From assembly GCF_001613305.1 (NCBI RefSeq), contig NZ_BDCC01000017.1, positions 1 to 64,000 on the forward strand: 64,000 nucleotides of DNA, given 5' to 3'. Source of the DNA: Nocardia vaccinii NBRC 15922. GTDB taxonomy: Bacteria > Actinomycetota > Actinomycetes > Mycobacteriales > Mycobacteriaceae. The notes under the pieces were generated by a model. The model was given only the letters and a program-made list of their open reading frames with translations, made no database searches and was not told the origin of the DNA. Position 1 is the stretch's first letter. The number at the start of each line of letters is the position of its first letter. The position numbers were made by a program, and so were the translations under genes. Positions 31,707-44,148 of the stretch are shown here, piece by piece.

Positions 31707-32936
31707 TTATGCGCGGGTTCGGCCGACCGGTGACACCACCGCTGCCAGCAGACCCGCCAGATCCCCGCGCTCCCCCACCTCGACCGCATCCAATTCCAGC
31801 CAGTCGGCGAACTCCCGCAGCGACCGCGCCAGTTCGGCGGCGACGTGCGGCGTGCCGCGATCCGGTTCGGCGAAGGCGCCGGGCACCAGCAGCCGGCCGG
31901 ACGCACGCTCGGCGCGCAGATCCACCCGTGCCACCAACTCACCGTCCAGCAGGAAGGCGAATACGTAATAACCGTGCACGCGTTTGGGTTCGGGAGTGTA
32001 GATCTCGATCCGGTAGTGGAAGTCGAAGATCCGCTCGGTGCGCGGACGGAAGAAGATCAGCGGATCGAACGGGCACAGCAGCGCCGCGCCGGTGACGCGC
32101 CTCGGCACCCGCGCCCCGGCCCGCAGATACGCCGGACGATCCCAGCCGTCCACCCGAACCTGTTCCAGCTCACCCGAATCCACCAGATCGGCGATGGCCG
32201 GTTCGGTCTGGCTGCGATGCAGCCGGTAGTAGTCGCGCAGGTCCGGTTCGGTACCGATGCCCAGGGCGACGGCCGATCGGCGGACGAGTTCGCGCACCGC
32301 GTCGGGCTCATCGATCTCGCGAGCGAGCACCCGCGGTGGCAGAACTCGCTCGGCGAGGTCGTAGTGGCGCTGGAATCCGACCCGCTTGCCCACCGACAAC
32401 TCCCCGACGGCGAACAACTGCTCACACACTACCTTGGTATCGCTGTAGTTCCAGCCCCAGTGGTCCTTGCTGCGCGGGCGATCCAGTTCGAGATGCTTCT
32501 CCACCTCCCCGGCCGTGCACGCGCCGAACTCGCGCACGACCTCGAGCACATCCTCGGGCAACGTGGGATTGCGTTCGAGCACCTGACGCGCACCACCCCA
32601 CCGGCCGTTGCGGTACCGGGCCATGCGCCAGCGCAGCAGCGGCCAGTCCTCGACCGGCATCATCGCGGCCTCGTGCGCCCAGTACTCCACCAGCCGACGA
32701 GGACGTCGCGCGGCATGGCTCCAAGCGGCCTCGTCCAGCAGCGACCGGTCGTAGGAGCCGATGCGACTGAAAACCGGTGCGTAGTGCGCCCGTACCGCCG
32801 CGGATACCGAATCCAGTTGCAGCACCTGTGTTTTCTCCAGCACGCGCAGCACCGCGCGGCGATCGGTCGAGGCAGGGCGTGGCACGCCGAAACCCTGGGC
32901 GGCCAGGGCGGTCCGGCGGGCCGCGGCGGCGGTCAT
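31707..32936 (-). CDS. AlkX/YcaQ-like winged-helix DNA glycosylase
   Basis: 409 residues of the HTH_42 family. YcaQ (AlkX) unhooks DNA interstrand crosslinks, and the natural-product resistance enzyme AlkZ belongs here as well. The catalytic region is TQVLQLDSVSAAVRAHYAPV, with Q-L-D at about residues 40-42: the Q-phi-D form of AlkX rather than the Q-phi-Q of AlkZ. Other family blocks are YWAHEAAMMPVEDWPLLRWR and LLCPFDPLIFFRPRTERIF. Start ATG at 32936; a GTG at 32945 (reading VRTMTAAA) is possible, and neither has a clear Shine-Dalgarno. Not part of an evident toxin cluster. Confidence 0.85.
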   Translation of the reverse strand: MTAAAARRTALAAQGFGVPRPASTDRRAVLRVLEKTQVLQLDSVSAAVRAHYAPVFSRIGSYDRSLLDEAAWSHAARRPRRLVEYWAHEAAMMPVEDWPLLRWRMARYRNGRWGGARQVLERNPTLPEDVLEVVREFGACTAGEVEKHLELDRPRSKDHWGWNYSDTKVVCEQLFAVGELSVGKRVGFQRHYDLAERVLPPRVLAREIDEPDAVRELVRRSAVALGIGTEPDLRDYYRLHRSQTEPAIADLVDSGELEQVRVDGWDRPAYLRAGARVPRRVTGAALLCPFDPLIFFRPRTERIFDFHYRIEIYTPEPKRVHGYYVFAFLLDGELVARVDLRAERASGRLLVPGAFAEPDRGTPHVAAELARSLREFADWLELDAVEVGERGDLAGLLAAVVSPVGRTRA

Positions 32937-33133
32937 GGTACGCACCACCGCACCATGCCACGCGCTACCGACATATTTCGCCGGACCGGTCACCACCTGC
33001 CGAGATCGACACGAGCCGGACCCGGAGAACCGGCTACCGGCGGCCACTCGTCTGCTAGGTTGGGATCAGTTCGATACATTCATGTATCCGATGCGCGGCC
33101 ACCCGTCCGCGCACCCGACCCGGAGGAGTTCCC

Positions 33134-34804
<1,671 letters not shown>

Positions 34805-34850
34805 TCCCGGCGTGCGGCCGGCCGGCCCGCCCGGCGAATAGGATCGCGAC

Positions 34851-35555
34851 ATGACCGACCGGCCTCAGGCTCTGCTGTTCGACGTCCAGGGCACCGCCAC
34901 GGATTTCCACTCCACGATCACCCGCGCGAGCAGGCACATCCTGGGGCCGCACTACCCGGACCGGGACTGGGCCGGTTTCGTGAACGACTGGCGCGCAGCG
35001 TATTTCCGCGGCACGCGGGCCAACGCCGGAACCGGCGCATGGGTCGGCGTCGCGTCGATCTATCGCGCGGCCCTCGATGAGATCCTCGCCGGACAGGGGA
35101 TCGAGCTGGATCCCGACGGCCGCGCGCAACTCACCGCGGCGTGGAAAAAGCTGGACCCCTGGCCCGATGCCGTCGCCGGACTGAACAGGCTGCGCACGGC
35201 GTTCACCCTCGCGACGCTGTCCAACGCCGACGTCGACGCGGTGGTGAGCATCACCCGGCACTGCGACTTCCCGTGGCACGCGGTGTTCGCCGCCGAGATG
35301 GCCGGTGCGTTCAAACCCGATCCGCGGGCCTATCGCACCGCTGCCGGCTACCTCGGTCTGCCACCCGCGCGGATCATGATGGTGGCCAGTCACAAATATG
35401 ATCTGCGGGCGGCGTCCGAGCTCGGCTTCGGGACCGCGTTCGTCGCCCGGCCCGAGGAATTCGGCGATCCGAGCCTGGCCGACATCGAATTCTCGGACGA
35501 ATTCGATATCAACGCAACGGATTTCCTGGATCTGGCCGATCAGCTCGGATGTTGA
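34851..35555 (+). CDS. HAD-family hydrolase, haloacid-dehalogenase type II-like
   Basis: 234 residues. Motif I is LLFDVQGTATD with the nucleophile Asp11, motif II is ATLSNADV, the Lys is in FKPDPRAYRTAA and motif IV is VASHKYDLRAA. The layout is that of L-2-haloacid dehalogenases, whose motif normally reads SSNxxD; here it is ASHKYD, so two positions that shape the active site differ and the activity on halogenated acids is doubtful. Start ATG 46 bases after the FAD dehydrogenase gene, so the two may share a transcript. Confidence 0.8.
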   Translation: MTDRPQALLFDVQGTATDFHSTITRASRHILGPHYPDRDWAGFVNDWRAAYFRGTRANAGTGAWVGVASIYRAALDEILAGQGIELDPDGRAQLTAAWKKLDPWPDAVAGLNRLRTAFTLATLSNADVDAVVSITRHCDFPWHAVFAAEMAGAFKPDPRAYRTAAGYLGLPPARIMMVASHKYDLRAASELGFGTAFVARPEEFGDPSLADIEFSDEFDINATDFLDLADQLGC

Positions 35556-35576
35556 CCGCGGTATGGCGGTACGGTT

Positions 35577-36260
35577 TCAGAGCACGTCGTGCCGGGCCAG
35601 CGCGTCCAGCAACCCGGTCCGGCGATCGGCGGTGGGGAGTGGGTTCACCCATTCGAAGGCGCAACCGAGTTCGGTTGCGGCACCGTCATTCTCGCGGCTG
35701 TCGCCCACCATCAAGGCATCCTCGGGCGCAACGCCCAGAAGCTCGAGCGTGCGTTCGAAGATCGGCCGATCCGGTTTGATCGCGCCGAGTTCGAACGACA
35801 GCGCGTACACATCGACGTACCGGTCCCAGCCGTGCGCGAGGAAGGCCGGCCGGATGTCGAACGGGATGTTGCTGACCACGGCGACGTGAATCTCGTTGCC
35901 CGACAGCGCCTCCAGCACCTTGCCGGCGTCCGGGTAGGGTGTCCAGATCAGCGGGTCGACCATGCGGGCGTACAGCCGCTGTGCCGGGTCGCCCAGCACG
36001 CCGCTCTGCCGCAGCACCTCCCGGTACACCTCGCGGTGCCGGGCCGGATCCAGATCCCGCTGCTCCCAGGCCTGTTGATGGTGCGCGTCCAACCGCACGG
36101 CCTGATGGACCGGCGTGGTCAACCGGTCCAGGATTTCGGCCGATTCGGCCACGTCGAGGGGACGGCCGTCGGCTGTCACCAGATCCGGAGCCCAGCTCTC
36201 ATCGGCTTCGAGCCGGAACAACGTCCCCGAGAAATCGAACAGCACCGCGCGAATGGTCAC
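35577..36260 (-). CDS. HAD-family hydrolase
   Basis: 227 residues. Motif I is LFDFSGTLFRLEADESW (Asp nucleophile in DFSGT), motif II VVSNIPFDIRP, the Lys in LGAIKPDRPIFERTLELLG, and motif IV MVGDSRENDGAATELGC. These mark a phosphatase-type HAD enzyme with an alpha-helical cap inserted after motif I. The substrate cannot be told. Convergent with the HAD gene to its left (21 bases) and divergent from the ABC ATPase gene to its right. Confidence 0.82.
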   Translation of the reverse strand: MTIRAVLFDFSGTLFRLEADESWAPDLVTADGRPLDVAESAEILDRLTTPVHQAVRLDAHHQQAWEQRDLDPARHREVYREVLRQSGVLGDPAQRLYARMVDPLIWTPYPDAGKVLEALSGNEIHVAVVSNIPFDIRPAFLAHGWDRYVDVYALSFELGAIKPDRPIFERTLELLGVAPEDALMVGDSRENDGAATELGCAFEWVNPLPTADRRTGLLDALARHDVL

Positions 36261-36336
36261 GCCGCACAGCGTACCGAAGTCATCCCATGACCCAGATCAC
36301 CTATCAGCTTGTCTGAGGACTTGTTACCGTGGACAG

Positions 36337-37137
36337 ATGGTCGACTCCCCCATCCTGCAGGTCGGCGCCGTCGACTTCGTGCGCAACGGCAACCCGATCC
36401 TGTCCGATATCTCGCTCACCGTGCGCGCGGGCGAGCACTGGGCGCTGCTGGGCCCCAACGGCGCGGGCAAGACCACCCTGTTGAAGATGGCCGGGGCCTT
36501 CGAACATCCCACCCGCGGCACGGTCGAGGTGCTCGGCAAGCGACTGGGCCGGGTGGACATGCGCGAGCTGCGCACCTCGATCGGGCATGTGGATCCGCGA
36601 CACACCCTGCCCTATCCGTTGCGCGTGTGGGAGGTCGTGCTGACGGGGCTGACCAACACCGCCGATCTGCAGCAGCGCTGGACGCCGACCGCCGAGCAGA
36701 TCGCCGAGGCGGACCGGCTGATCGAGCTGCTCGGCGTCGCCCATCGCCGCGACGCGCGCTGGCCCACCCTGTCCCAGGGCGAACGCGGCCGCGCGCTGAT
36801 CGCGCGCGCTCTCATGGCCGACCCGAGCCTGCTGCTCCTGGACGAACCCGCCACCGGACTCGACGTGGCCGGGCGCGAACAGCTCATCGATCGGATCGGC
36901 CGCTTGCAGACCGCGCATCCGGAACTGGCCTCGATCCTGGTCACCCACCACCTCGAGGAACTCCCGCCCGGCATCACGCACGCCATGCTGCTGCGCGACG
37001 GCCGGCGAATCGCCGCGGGACCGGTCGACGACGTGCTGACCAGCGAGAACATCAGCGTCTGCTTCGACCATCCGATCCGGCTGACCCGCACCGACGGCCG
37101 CTGGCAGGTCCGCAGCGACCGCACCGTCCCGGCCTAG
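36337..37137 (+). CDS. ABC transporter ATP-binding protein
   Basis: 266 residues, a single nucleotide-binding domain. Walker A is [19 protein letters not shown], the signature is [20 protein letters not shown], Walker B is [12 protein letters not shown] and the switch His lies in [10 protein letters not shown]. The LSQGE(R/Q) signature and overall length recall the YlmA-like ATPases. No permease or binding-protein gene is adjacent, so its partner is unknown. Starts at the ATG of MVDSPILQ (36337). Its stop overlaps the convergent permease stop by 4 bases. Confidence 0.88.
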   Translation: MVDSPILQVGAVDFVRNGNPILSDISLTVRAGEHWALLGPNGAGKTTLLKMAGAFEHPTRGTVEVLGKRLGRVDMRELRTSIGHVDPRHTLPYPLRVWEVVLTGLTNTADLQQRWTPTAEQIAEADRLIELLGVAHRRDARWPTLSQGERGRALIARALMADPSLLLLDEPATGLDVAGREQLIDRIGRLQTAHPELASILVTHHLEELPPGITHAMLLRDGRRIAAGPVDDVLTSENISVCFDHPIRLTRTDGRWQVRSDRTVPA

Positions 37138-38609
37138 GAGCGCCCCTCACCGTCGACAGGAATATTGGCGACGACGGGGTACTCCCCGGTGTACCCCTCA
37201 CGTTGATACGCGATGGCCAGCACCCGCTTGCGCGCGGCGAACCAGCCGATGACCAGCGCCGGGACGATGATCACGAGACTGGCCACGGTCCAGGTGCCGA
37301 CCGGATAATCGAACGCCGTCAATACCAGCACGGCCGCCAGGAACAGCAGCGTGGCGATGCCCGAGTAGGGCGCGCCGAACATGCGGAACTTGGGCCGTTG
37401 CACCCGCCCGGCGCGCGACCACCGCCACATCTGCAATTGGCACAGCACGATCGTCGCCCAGGACGCGAGGATGCCGAGCGAAGCCACGTTGAGCACGATC
37501 TCGAACGCCTGCGAGGGCACCAGGTAGTTGAGCCCGATACCGAACAGCGCGACCACCGCGGTCAGCAGGATCCCGCCGTAGGGCACGCCGCGGCGGTTCA
37601 TCCGGCTGGTGAACGTCGGCGCGCTGCCGTTCATCGACATCGAGCGCAGAATGCGTCCGGTGGAGTAGAGCCCGGCGTTGAGACTGGAGAAGGCGGCCGT
37701 CAGCACCACGAAGTTCATCACCGAACCGGCATGCGGCACGCCGAGTTTGGAGAAGAAGGTGACGAACGGACTCTCGTCCTTGGAATAGGCGGTGTAGGGT
37801 AGCAGCAGCGCCAGCAGAATCAGTGAGCCCACGTAGAACACCGCGATACGCATGATCACCGAGTTGATCGCCCGCGGCATGATCTTCTCCGGTTCGGCAG
37901 TCTCACCGGCCGCGGTTCCCACCATTTCCACTGCGGCATAGGCGAATACGACACCGGAGGTCACGGTGACCAGCGGCAGCGCGCCGGTCGGGAACCAGCC
38001 GCCGCTGTGGCCGATCACCCCCAAGCCGGTACCGGCTCCCTGGATCGTGAACCGTCCCGCCAGGAAGACCACGCCGACCAGGAGGAAGGCGACCAGGGCC
38101 ACGACCTTCACCAGCGCCGCCCAGAACTCCAGCTCACCGAACCACTTCACCGAGACCAGATTGATGCTCAGCACGATGACCAGCGCGATCAGCGCGAGAA
38201 CCCACTGCGCGATGGACCGGAACCCGCCCCAGTAGTGGAAGTATGTCGCGATCGCGGTGGTATCCACGATCCCGGTCATCGACCAGTTCAGGAAGTACAT
38301 CCAGCCCGCGATGAAGGCCGCCTTCTCCCCGTAGAACTCGCGTGCGTAGGAGACGAACGATCCGGACGAGGGCCGGTGCAGCACCAGCTCCCCGAGGGCT
38401 CGCAGAATGAAGAAGACGAAGATGCCACATACGCCGTAGACCAGGAACAGTCCCGGCCCGGCACTGGCGAGGCGGCCACCGGCGCCCAGGAACAACCCGG
38501 TGCCGATCGCCCCGCCGATGGCGATCATCTGCAATTGACGCGGTTTGAGGCTCTTGTGATAGCCGCTGTCCTCCGCGCCGAGGAAATCCTTGCTCCGTAC
38601 CTCGGTCAT
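37134..38609 (-). CDS. Amino-acid permease, AnsP-like
   Basis: APC-superfamily carrier of 491 residues with about twelve membrane segments. The N-terminal [20 protein letters not shown] is the amino-acid permease signature, followed by [20 protein letters not shown] and [20 protein letters not shown]. It closely resembles the mycobacterial asparagine permeases AnsP1/AnsP2; substrate specificity (Asn, GABA or other) is inferred only. Start ATG at 38609, with 212 bases shared with the divergent gamma-glutamyltransferase gene. Confidence 0.85.
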   Translation of the reverse strand: MTEVRSKDFLGAEDSGYHKSLKPRQLQMIAIGGAIGTGLFLGAGGRLASAGPGLFLVYGVCGIFVFFILRALGELVLHRPSSGSFVSYAREFYGEKAAFIAGWMYFLNWSMTGIVDTTAIATYFHYWGGFRSIAQWVLALIALVIVLSINLVSVKWFGELEFWAALVKVVALVAFLLVGVVFLAGRFTIQGAGTGLGVIGHSGGWFPTGALPLVTVTSGVVFAYAAVEMVGTAAGETAEPEKIMPRAINSVIMRIAVFYVGSLILLALLLPYTAYSKDESPFVTFFSKLGVPHAGSVMNFVVLTAAFSSLNAGLYSTGRILRSMSMNGSAPTFTSRMNRRGVPYGGILLTAVVALFGIGLNYLVPSQAFEIVLNVASLGILASWATIVLCQLQMWRWSRAGRVQRPKFRMFGAPYSGIATLLFLAAVLVLTAFDYPVGTWTVASLVIIVPALVIGWFAARKRVLAIAYQREGYTGEYPVVANIPVDGEGRS

Positions 38610-38821
38610 ATGACAGTTCGGTCCTTCACGGTCGATGGTCGAAGGCAGAGGTTACCCGGTTGATAGCCAGGTGACGCATATCGACCTCTGCCGGGCACAG
38701 CTACCGCTCGATGGCAGTGGTGTCGGCGCTGAATGACGCCCGCACAAAAGTAGCCGAGCGCCAACGCAATTGGCTTCCCGGCTCTGGCAGCACCGCGACG
38801 CCGATTCGACGATACAGTCCG

Positions 38822-40762
38822 ATGATGACGCGCACTCGGTACCTCGCCAGCGCAACCGCGGCCACCCTGCTACTCATCTCAGGTCTGCTGACAGGTTGCT
38901 CGGACCAGTCCAGCGGCGCGAGCGGCCCTTGCGCCGATACGCAGAACGGCACCCACGTCGTCGCGGCCGCGCCGACCGCAGTCGGCGATATCGCCAACAA
39001 TCCGGAGGTCGGCACCGGATACCGCACCGATATGACACCGGTGCGCACCCACACCTTCGCCGTATCGGCCGCCAATCCCATAGCCACCCAGGCGGCATGC
39101 CGGGTGCTCGCGGCGGGCGGGACCGCCGCCGACGCTCTGGTGGCGGTGCAGATGGTGCTGGGTCTGGTTGAGCCGCAGGCCACCGGCATCGGCGGTGGGG
39201 CGTTCCTGCTCTACTACGACGCCGCGACCAGGAGCGTCGACGCCTACGACGGCCGCGAGACCGCGCCCGCCGCCGCGACGGAGAACTATCTGCGCTGGGT
39301 GAGCGATGCCGACCGGACCACACCCCAGCCGAGCGCCCGCGCCAGCGGCCGGTCCATCGGCGTGCCCGGCGTACTGCGGCTGCTCGAGCGGGCACACGCC
39401 GACCATGGCAAAAAGCCCTGGCGCGACCTGTTCACTCCGGCAATCGATCTGGCCGATCGAGGATTCGCGATCAGTCCGCGCATGGCCGCCGAAATCGCCG
39501 CCTCCGCTTCGGATCTCGCCCGCGACGACAATGCCAGGGCATATTTCCTGCGCCCCGACGGCTCGCCGAAACCCGCCGGCACCACCATCACCAACCCCGC
39601 GATGGCCAAGACGCTGGGCGCGATCGCCTCCTCCGGCGCGAACGCCTTCTACACCGGCTCGATCGCCCAGGACATCGTGGCGGCCACCGCGACCACGTCG
39701 GCGGGACGCACCCCCGGACAGCTCGCCCTGGCGGATTTGAGCAACTACCAGGCGAAGAAACGCACCGCGATCTGCACGGACTATCGCACACACGAATTGT
39801 GCGGCATGCCCGGCCCGTCCTCCGGCGGTATCACCGTGGCCTCGGCCCTGGGCATCCTGCAGAACTTCGACATGGCCTCCCTCGCGCCACAGCACCTCGA
39901 TCGCAACGGCGGAATTCCCACTGCCCGCGCGGTGCACCTGATCTCCGAGGCAGAACGTCTCGCATACGCCGACCGCGACAAATACGTCGCCGATCCCGAT
40001 TTCGTCCCGCTCCCGGGCAACTCGCCCGACACGTTGCTGAACGAGAATTATCTGAAACAGCGTGCGGCACTGATTGATCCGGCGCACAGCATGGGCACCG
40101 CACAGCCCGGCGACTTCGGCCCGGTTCCCGTGGCGGCCGGGCCGCAGCAACCCGAACACGGTACGAGCCACATCTCGGTGGTGGACCGATACGGCAATGC
40201 CGCCACGATGACCACCACCGTCGAATCGGCGTTCGGCTCGTTCCACATCGTCGACGGCTTCGTACTGAACAACCAGCTCACCGATTTCAGCGCGACTCCC
40301 ACCGCCGCCGACGGCACTCCGGTCGCCAATCGGGTGCAACCCGGGAAGCGCCCGCGTAGCTCGATGAGCCCCACGCTGGTGTTCGACCGCAAGCCCGACG
40401 GGTCACGCGGACAGCTCAGCTACGTCACGGGCTCGCCGGGTGGTGGCATGATTCCGCAGTTCGTCGTGAAAACCATTGTCGGACTGCTGGATTGGGGACT
40501 GGACCCGCAGCAGGCGGTTTCGCTGGCCGATTTCGGGGCGTCCAACACCCCGGTCACCGGTATCGGCGGTGAGGATCCGGATATCGACGCCACCGACAAC
40601 GGTGATCACAACCCGCTGGTTCAGCAGTTGCGCGCCATGGGCCACCAGGTGTCCGTGGTTCAGCAATCCAGTGGGCTCAGCGCCCTGAAACGCACGCCCG
40701 ACGGCTGGATCGGCGGGGCCGATCCGCGCCGTGAGGGTGCGGTCGAGGGAGATACCAACTGA
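38822..40762 (+). CDS. ggt: Gamma-glutamyltransferase, lipoprotein
   Basis: N-terminal nucleophile hydrolase that cleaves glutathione and other gamma-glutamyl compounds and self-processes into two chains. 646 residues. A signal peptide ends in the lipobox LLTGC (Cys26), so it is membrane-anchored on the outside. The large-chain region has GGTAADALVAVQMVLGLVEP and TGIGGGAFLLYYDA; the autoprocessing Thr is in EHGTSHISVVDRYGNAATMT, and the small chain has PGKRPRSSMSPTLVF and TGSPGGGMIPQFV. Start ATG at 38822 (second ATG at 38825). A perfect palindrome follows the stop. Diverges from an amino-acid permease, which may import the released amino acids. Confidence 0.93.
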   Translation: MMTRTRYLASATAATLLLISGLLTGCSDQSSGASGPCADTQNGTHVVAAAPTAVGDIANNPEVGTGYRTDMTPVRTHTFAVSAANPIATQAACRVLAAGGTAADALVAVQMVLGLVEPQATGIGGGAFLLYYDAATRSVDAYDGRETAPAAATENYLRWVSDADRTTPQPSARASGRSIGVPGVLRLLERAHADHGKKPWRDLFTPAIDLADRGFAISPRMAAEIAASASDLARDDNARAYFLRPDGSPKPAGTTITNPAMAKTLGAIASSGANAFYTGSIAQDIVAATATTSAGRTPGQLALADLSNYQAKKRTAICTDYRTHELCGMPGPSSGGITVASALGILQNFDMASLAPQHLDRNGGIPTARAVHLISEAERLAYADRDKYVADPDFVPLPGNSPDTLLNENYLKQRAALIDPAHSMGTAQPGDFGPVPVAAGPQQPEHGTSHISVVDRYGNAATMTTTVESAFGSFHIVDGFVLNNQLTDFSATPTAADGTPVANRVQPGKRPRSSMSPTLVFDRKPDGSRGQLSYVTGSPGGGMIPQFVVKTIVGLLDWGLDPQQAVSLADFGASNTPVTGIGGEDPDIDATDNGDHNPLVQQLRAMGHQVSVVQQSSGLSALKRTPDGWIGGADPRREGAVEGDTN

Positions 40763-40768
40763 GCAGCT

Positions 40769-40792
40769 GCCCGCCTGTGCGCACAGGCGGGC
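40769..40792 (+). terminator. Palindromic terminator after ggt
   Basis: 24-base perfect palindrome, GCCCGCCTGTGC joined to its complement, beginning 7 bases after the ggt stop. It folds into a tight GC-rich hairpin. The remaining bases to 41015 contain no gene that I recognise. Confidence 0.7.
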
Positions 40793-41015
40793 AAGCCCGG
40801 CGAATACCCGAGCCCAGGACACCAGCGGCGACGTATCCGAGATCGCGAGGCCGCACCGGCCCTACCTGGACGGTGCGCCACGCCGAGGCCCGGTCGCACC
40901 ATCGTTGCGGAGCCACCGGGGTGGGGCCGGCCGGCCGAGCGTCGGCACATGCCCCGACCTGACGAACTCGGCGAATCCGGGCCCGGCGCGGCGGCGTCCC
41001 GGACCGCAGTCGAAC

Positions 41016-41522
41016 CTACTTCTCTCGGGCCGCTGTGTATTTCGCGCCCAGTTCGCGGAAACGGTCCAGAGCCCGCGCGGCGTGATCCTTGTCGTTGACC
41101 CGGATCGCCAGCATGGGCACGTACTCGTCGCCCACCAATTCCAGCCTGGCCCAAGCCTTCTTGTCCGGAATCGACACCCCGAGGATGTCCTTCCAGGCGA
41201 ACTGGTTGTCTCCCAGGATGTTACGCACGACCACACCCCGCGCGCCGACCCGCACCCGCGGCCGGGTCAGCAGGAGTACCGCGGCGGCCAGCAGCAGCCC
41301 GAACACGATGACCGCCACCTGATCCGCGCCGCGGAAATTCACCCCGGTGCGGCTGTGGTTCGACAGCACTCCGGCGAGGACGAACACGACGGCGATCACC
41401 GCGGCGACGATGCGGGAAGTCCGCACCGCGCGCCGCGGGCGCACCTCCAGATCCCAACCCGCGTCGGCAGATTCGGCCGACGCCTGCGGAGTGCGTTTCC
41501 AGATTCGGACGACCGGCGTCAT
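41016..41522 (-). CDS. PH-domain membrane protein
   Basis: 168 residues. Two hydrophobic helices (IVAAVIAVVFVLAGVLS and QVAVIVFGLLLAAAVLLL) are followed by a bPH2-like domain with RVRVGARGVVVRNILGDNQF and DILGVSIPDKKAWARLEL. Counterpart of M. tuberculosis Rv1417, which also lies right after ribH. Starts 4 bases after the ribH stop, so it is cotranscribed with the riboflavin genes, but no role in flavin synthesis is known. Confidence 0.88.
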   Translation of the reverse strand: MTPVVRIWKRTPQASAESADAGWDLEVRPRRAVRTSRIVAAVIAVVFVLAGVLSNHSRTGVNFRGADQVAVIVFGLLLAAAVLLLTRPRVRVGARGVVVRNILGDNQFAWKDILGVSIPDKKAWARLELVGDEYVPMLAIRVNDKDHAARALDRFRELGAKYTAAREK

Positions 41523-41526
41523 CGGA

Positions 41527-42138
<612 letters not shown>

Positions 42139-42201
42139 TCACTCCGCTGCGCTGCGCTCATTGCATTCCTTCCTGTAGCCGCACAACACGGCACGGCGGT
42201 T

Positions 42202-43452
42202 CTACTGCGCGGTCTCGCCCAGGTCCAGGTCGTCGAGCCCGACCAGATCGTGGCCCATGCGGTCGCGCTTGGTGCGCAGGTACCGCAGGTTCTCGGCGTT
42301 GGCGCGCACCGGCATCGGCACCCGCTCGGTGATGCTCAGCCCGTAGCCGTCCAGGCCGACGCGCTTGGCCGGATTGTTGGTCAGCAGGCGCATCGAGGTG
42401 ATGCCGAGATCGACCAGGATCTGCGCGCCGGTGCCGTAGTCGCGGGCATCGGCGGGCAGGCCCAGCTCGATATTCGCATCGACGGTGTCGTGGCCGTTGT
42501 CCTGCAACTGGTAGGCCTGCAGCTTGTGCATCAGCCCGATGCCGCGGCCCTCGTGCCCACGCATGTAGAGCACCACGCCGCGGCCCTCGGCGGCGACCAT
42601 CTCCATGGCCGCGTGCAGCTGCGGGCCGCAGTCGCAGCGCAGCGATCCGAACACGTCACCGGTGAGGCATTCCGAATGCACCCGCACCAGCACGTCCTCG
42701 CCGCCGTCCACCGCGACGTCGCCCAGCACCAGCGCGACGTGCTCGACCTCGTCGTAGATGCTCTTGTAGCCGACGGCCCTGAAATCGCCGTAGCGGGTGG
42801 GGATTCGCGCCTCGGCGATCCGCTCGACCTGCTTCTCGTGCTTGCGGCGCCAGGCGATCATGTCGGCGATGGAGATCAACGCCAGCTCGTGTTCGTCGGC
42901 GAAGACCCGCAACTCCTCGGTGCGGGCCATATCGCCCTCGTTCTTCTGGCTGACGATCTCGCAGATGACGCCCGCCGGCGAGAGCCCGGCCAGGCGAGCC
43001 AGATCCACCGCGGCCTCGGTGTGCCCGGGGCGGCGCAGGACCCCACCTTCCTTGGCGCGCAATGGAACCACATGTCCGGGCCGGTTGAACTGATCGGCCG
43101 TGGCCGACGGATCGGCGAGCAGGCGCATGGTCCGCGCGCGATCCGCGCCGGAGATACCCGTGGTGACCCCTTCGCGCGCATCCACCGAGACGGTGTAGGC
43201 GGTGCCGTGCTTGTCCTGGTTGATCGAGTACATCGGCGGCAGGCCGAGGCGGTCGCAATCGGTTCCCGTCAGCGGCACACAGATGTAACCGGAGGTGTAG
43301 CGGATCATGAAGGCCACCAGTTCGGGGGTGGCTTTCTCCGCGGCGAAGATGAGGTCGCCCTCGTTCTCCCGGCCCTCGTCGTCGACGACGACGACCGCTT
43401 TACCGGCGGCGATATCGGCGACTGCGCGCTCGATGGTGTCGAACCTGGTCAC
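42202..43452 (-). CDS. ribBA: Bifunctional 3,4-dihydroxy-2-butanone-4-phosphate synthase / GTP cyclohydrolase II
   Basis: Feeds both branches of riboflavin synthesis. 416 residues from the GTG at 43452 (reading [11 protein letters not shown]). The RibB half carries [18 protein letters not shown] with the metal-site Glu, [10 protein letters not shown] and [19 protein letters not shown]; the RibA half carries [20 protein letters not shown] (zinc cysteines), [20 protein letters not shown] and [16 protein letters not shown]. Both catalytic halves look intact. GGAG lies about 10 bases before the start. Between ribE and ribH, as in M. tuberculosis ribA2 (Rv1415). Confidence 0.96.
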   Translation of the reverse strand: MTRFDTIERAVADIAAGKAVVVVDDEGRENEGDLIFAAEKATPELVAFMIRYTSGYICVPLTGTDCDRLGLPPMYSINQDKHGTAYTVSVDAREGVTTGISGADRARTMRLLADPSATADQFNRPGHVVPLRAKEGGVLRRPGHTEAAVDLARLAGLSPAGVICEIVSQKNEGDMARTEELRVFADEHELALISIADMIAWRRKHEKQVERIAEARIPTRYGDFRAVGYKSIYDEVEHVALVLGDVAVDGGEDVLVRVHSECLTGDVFGSLRCDCGPQLHAAMEMVAAEGRGVVLYMRGHEGRGIGLMHKLQAYQLQDNGHDTVDANIELGLPADARDYGTGAQILVDLGITSMRLLTNNPAKRVGLDGYGLSITERVPMPVRANAENLRYLRTKRDRMGHDLVGLDDLDLGETAQ

Positions 43453-43527
43453 GTCTGCTGTGCTCCGTCTCGATATGGATGCCAATTACAGTACGGCGTT
43501 GCCCGGCTGGGTGGTTCGCCACCCGAA

Positions 43528-44148
43528 CTATCCGCGCTGCATGAGGCGCTCCACATACTTCGCGATGATGTCCACCTCGAGGTTGACCGTTGTCCCTACC
43601 GGGGCGGACCCCAGCGTGGTGAGCTCGCGGGTGGTCGGGATGAGCGAGACCTCGAGCCAATCGAGGTGACCAGGTTCACCTTCGGCGTCCGCGCCCAGTC
43701 CCGACACCGTCAACGAGATGCCGTCGATGGTGATCGAGCCCTTCTCCACGACGTAGCGGGCCAGCGCGTCGGGCACCGAGACGCGCACGACCTCCCAGTT
43801 CTCCTGCGGGCTGCGCGAGAGGATGGTGCCGGTGCCGTCGACGTGGCCCTGCACGATATGCCCGCCGAGGCGGCTGTCGACCGCGGCGGCGCGCTCGAGA
43901 TTCACCTTCGCACCGAGATCGAGTTTGCCGATGCTCGACCGGTTGAGCGTCTCGCCCATCACGTCGGTGGTGAAGCTGTCGCCGTCGACGATGTCGACAA
44001 CGGTCAGGCATACGCCGTTGACGGCGATGGAGTCGCCGTGCCGGGCATCGGAGGTCACCAGCTTGCCGCGGATGGTCAGCCGCGCCGCATCGGCCAGCGG
44101 CTCGGCCGCCACGATTTCGCCGAGTTCCTCGACGATGCCTGTGAACAT
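43528..44148 (-). CDS. ribE: Riboflavin synthase, alpha chain
   Basis: Last step of riboflavin synthesis: dismutates two lumazine molecules. 206 residues made of two similar barrels: the first starts MFTGIVEELGEIVAAEPLAD with SIAVNGVCLTVVDI, and the second has LGGHIVQGHVDGTG and SITIDGISLTVSGL. AAGGAGAG lies just before the ATG. First gene of ribE-ribBA-ribH-PH. On the same strand upstream, TAGGCT near 44230-44240 could be a -10 box. No FMN riboswitch was recognised upstream. Confidence 0.95.
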   Translation of the reverse strand: MFTGIVEELGEIVAAEPLADAARLTIRGKLVTSDARHGDSIAVNGVCLTVVDIVDGDSFTTDVMGETLNRSSIGKLDLGAKVNLERAAAVDSRLGGHIVQGHVDGTGTILSRSPQENWEVVRVSVPDALARYVVEKGSITIDGISLTVSGLGADAEGEPGHLDWLEVSLIPTTRELTTLGSAPVGTTVNLEVDIIAKYVERLMQRG

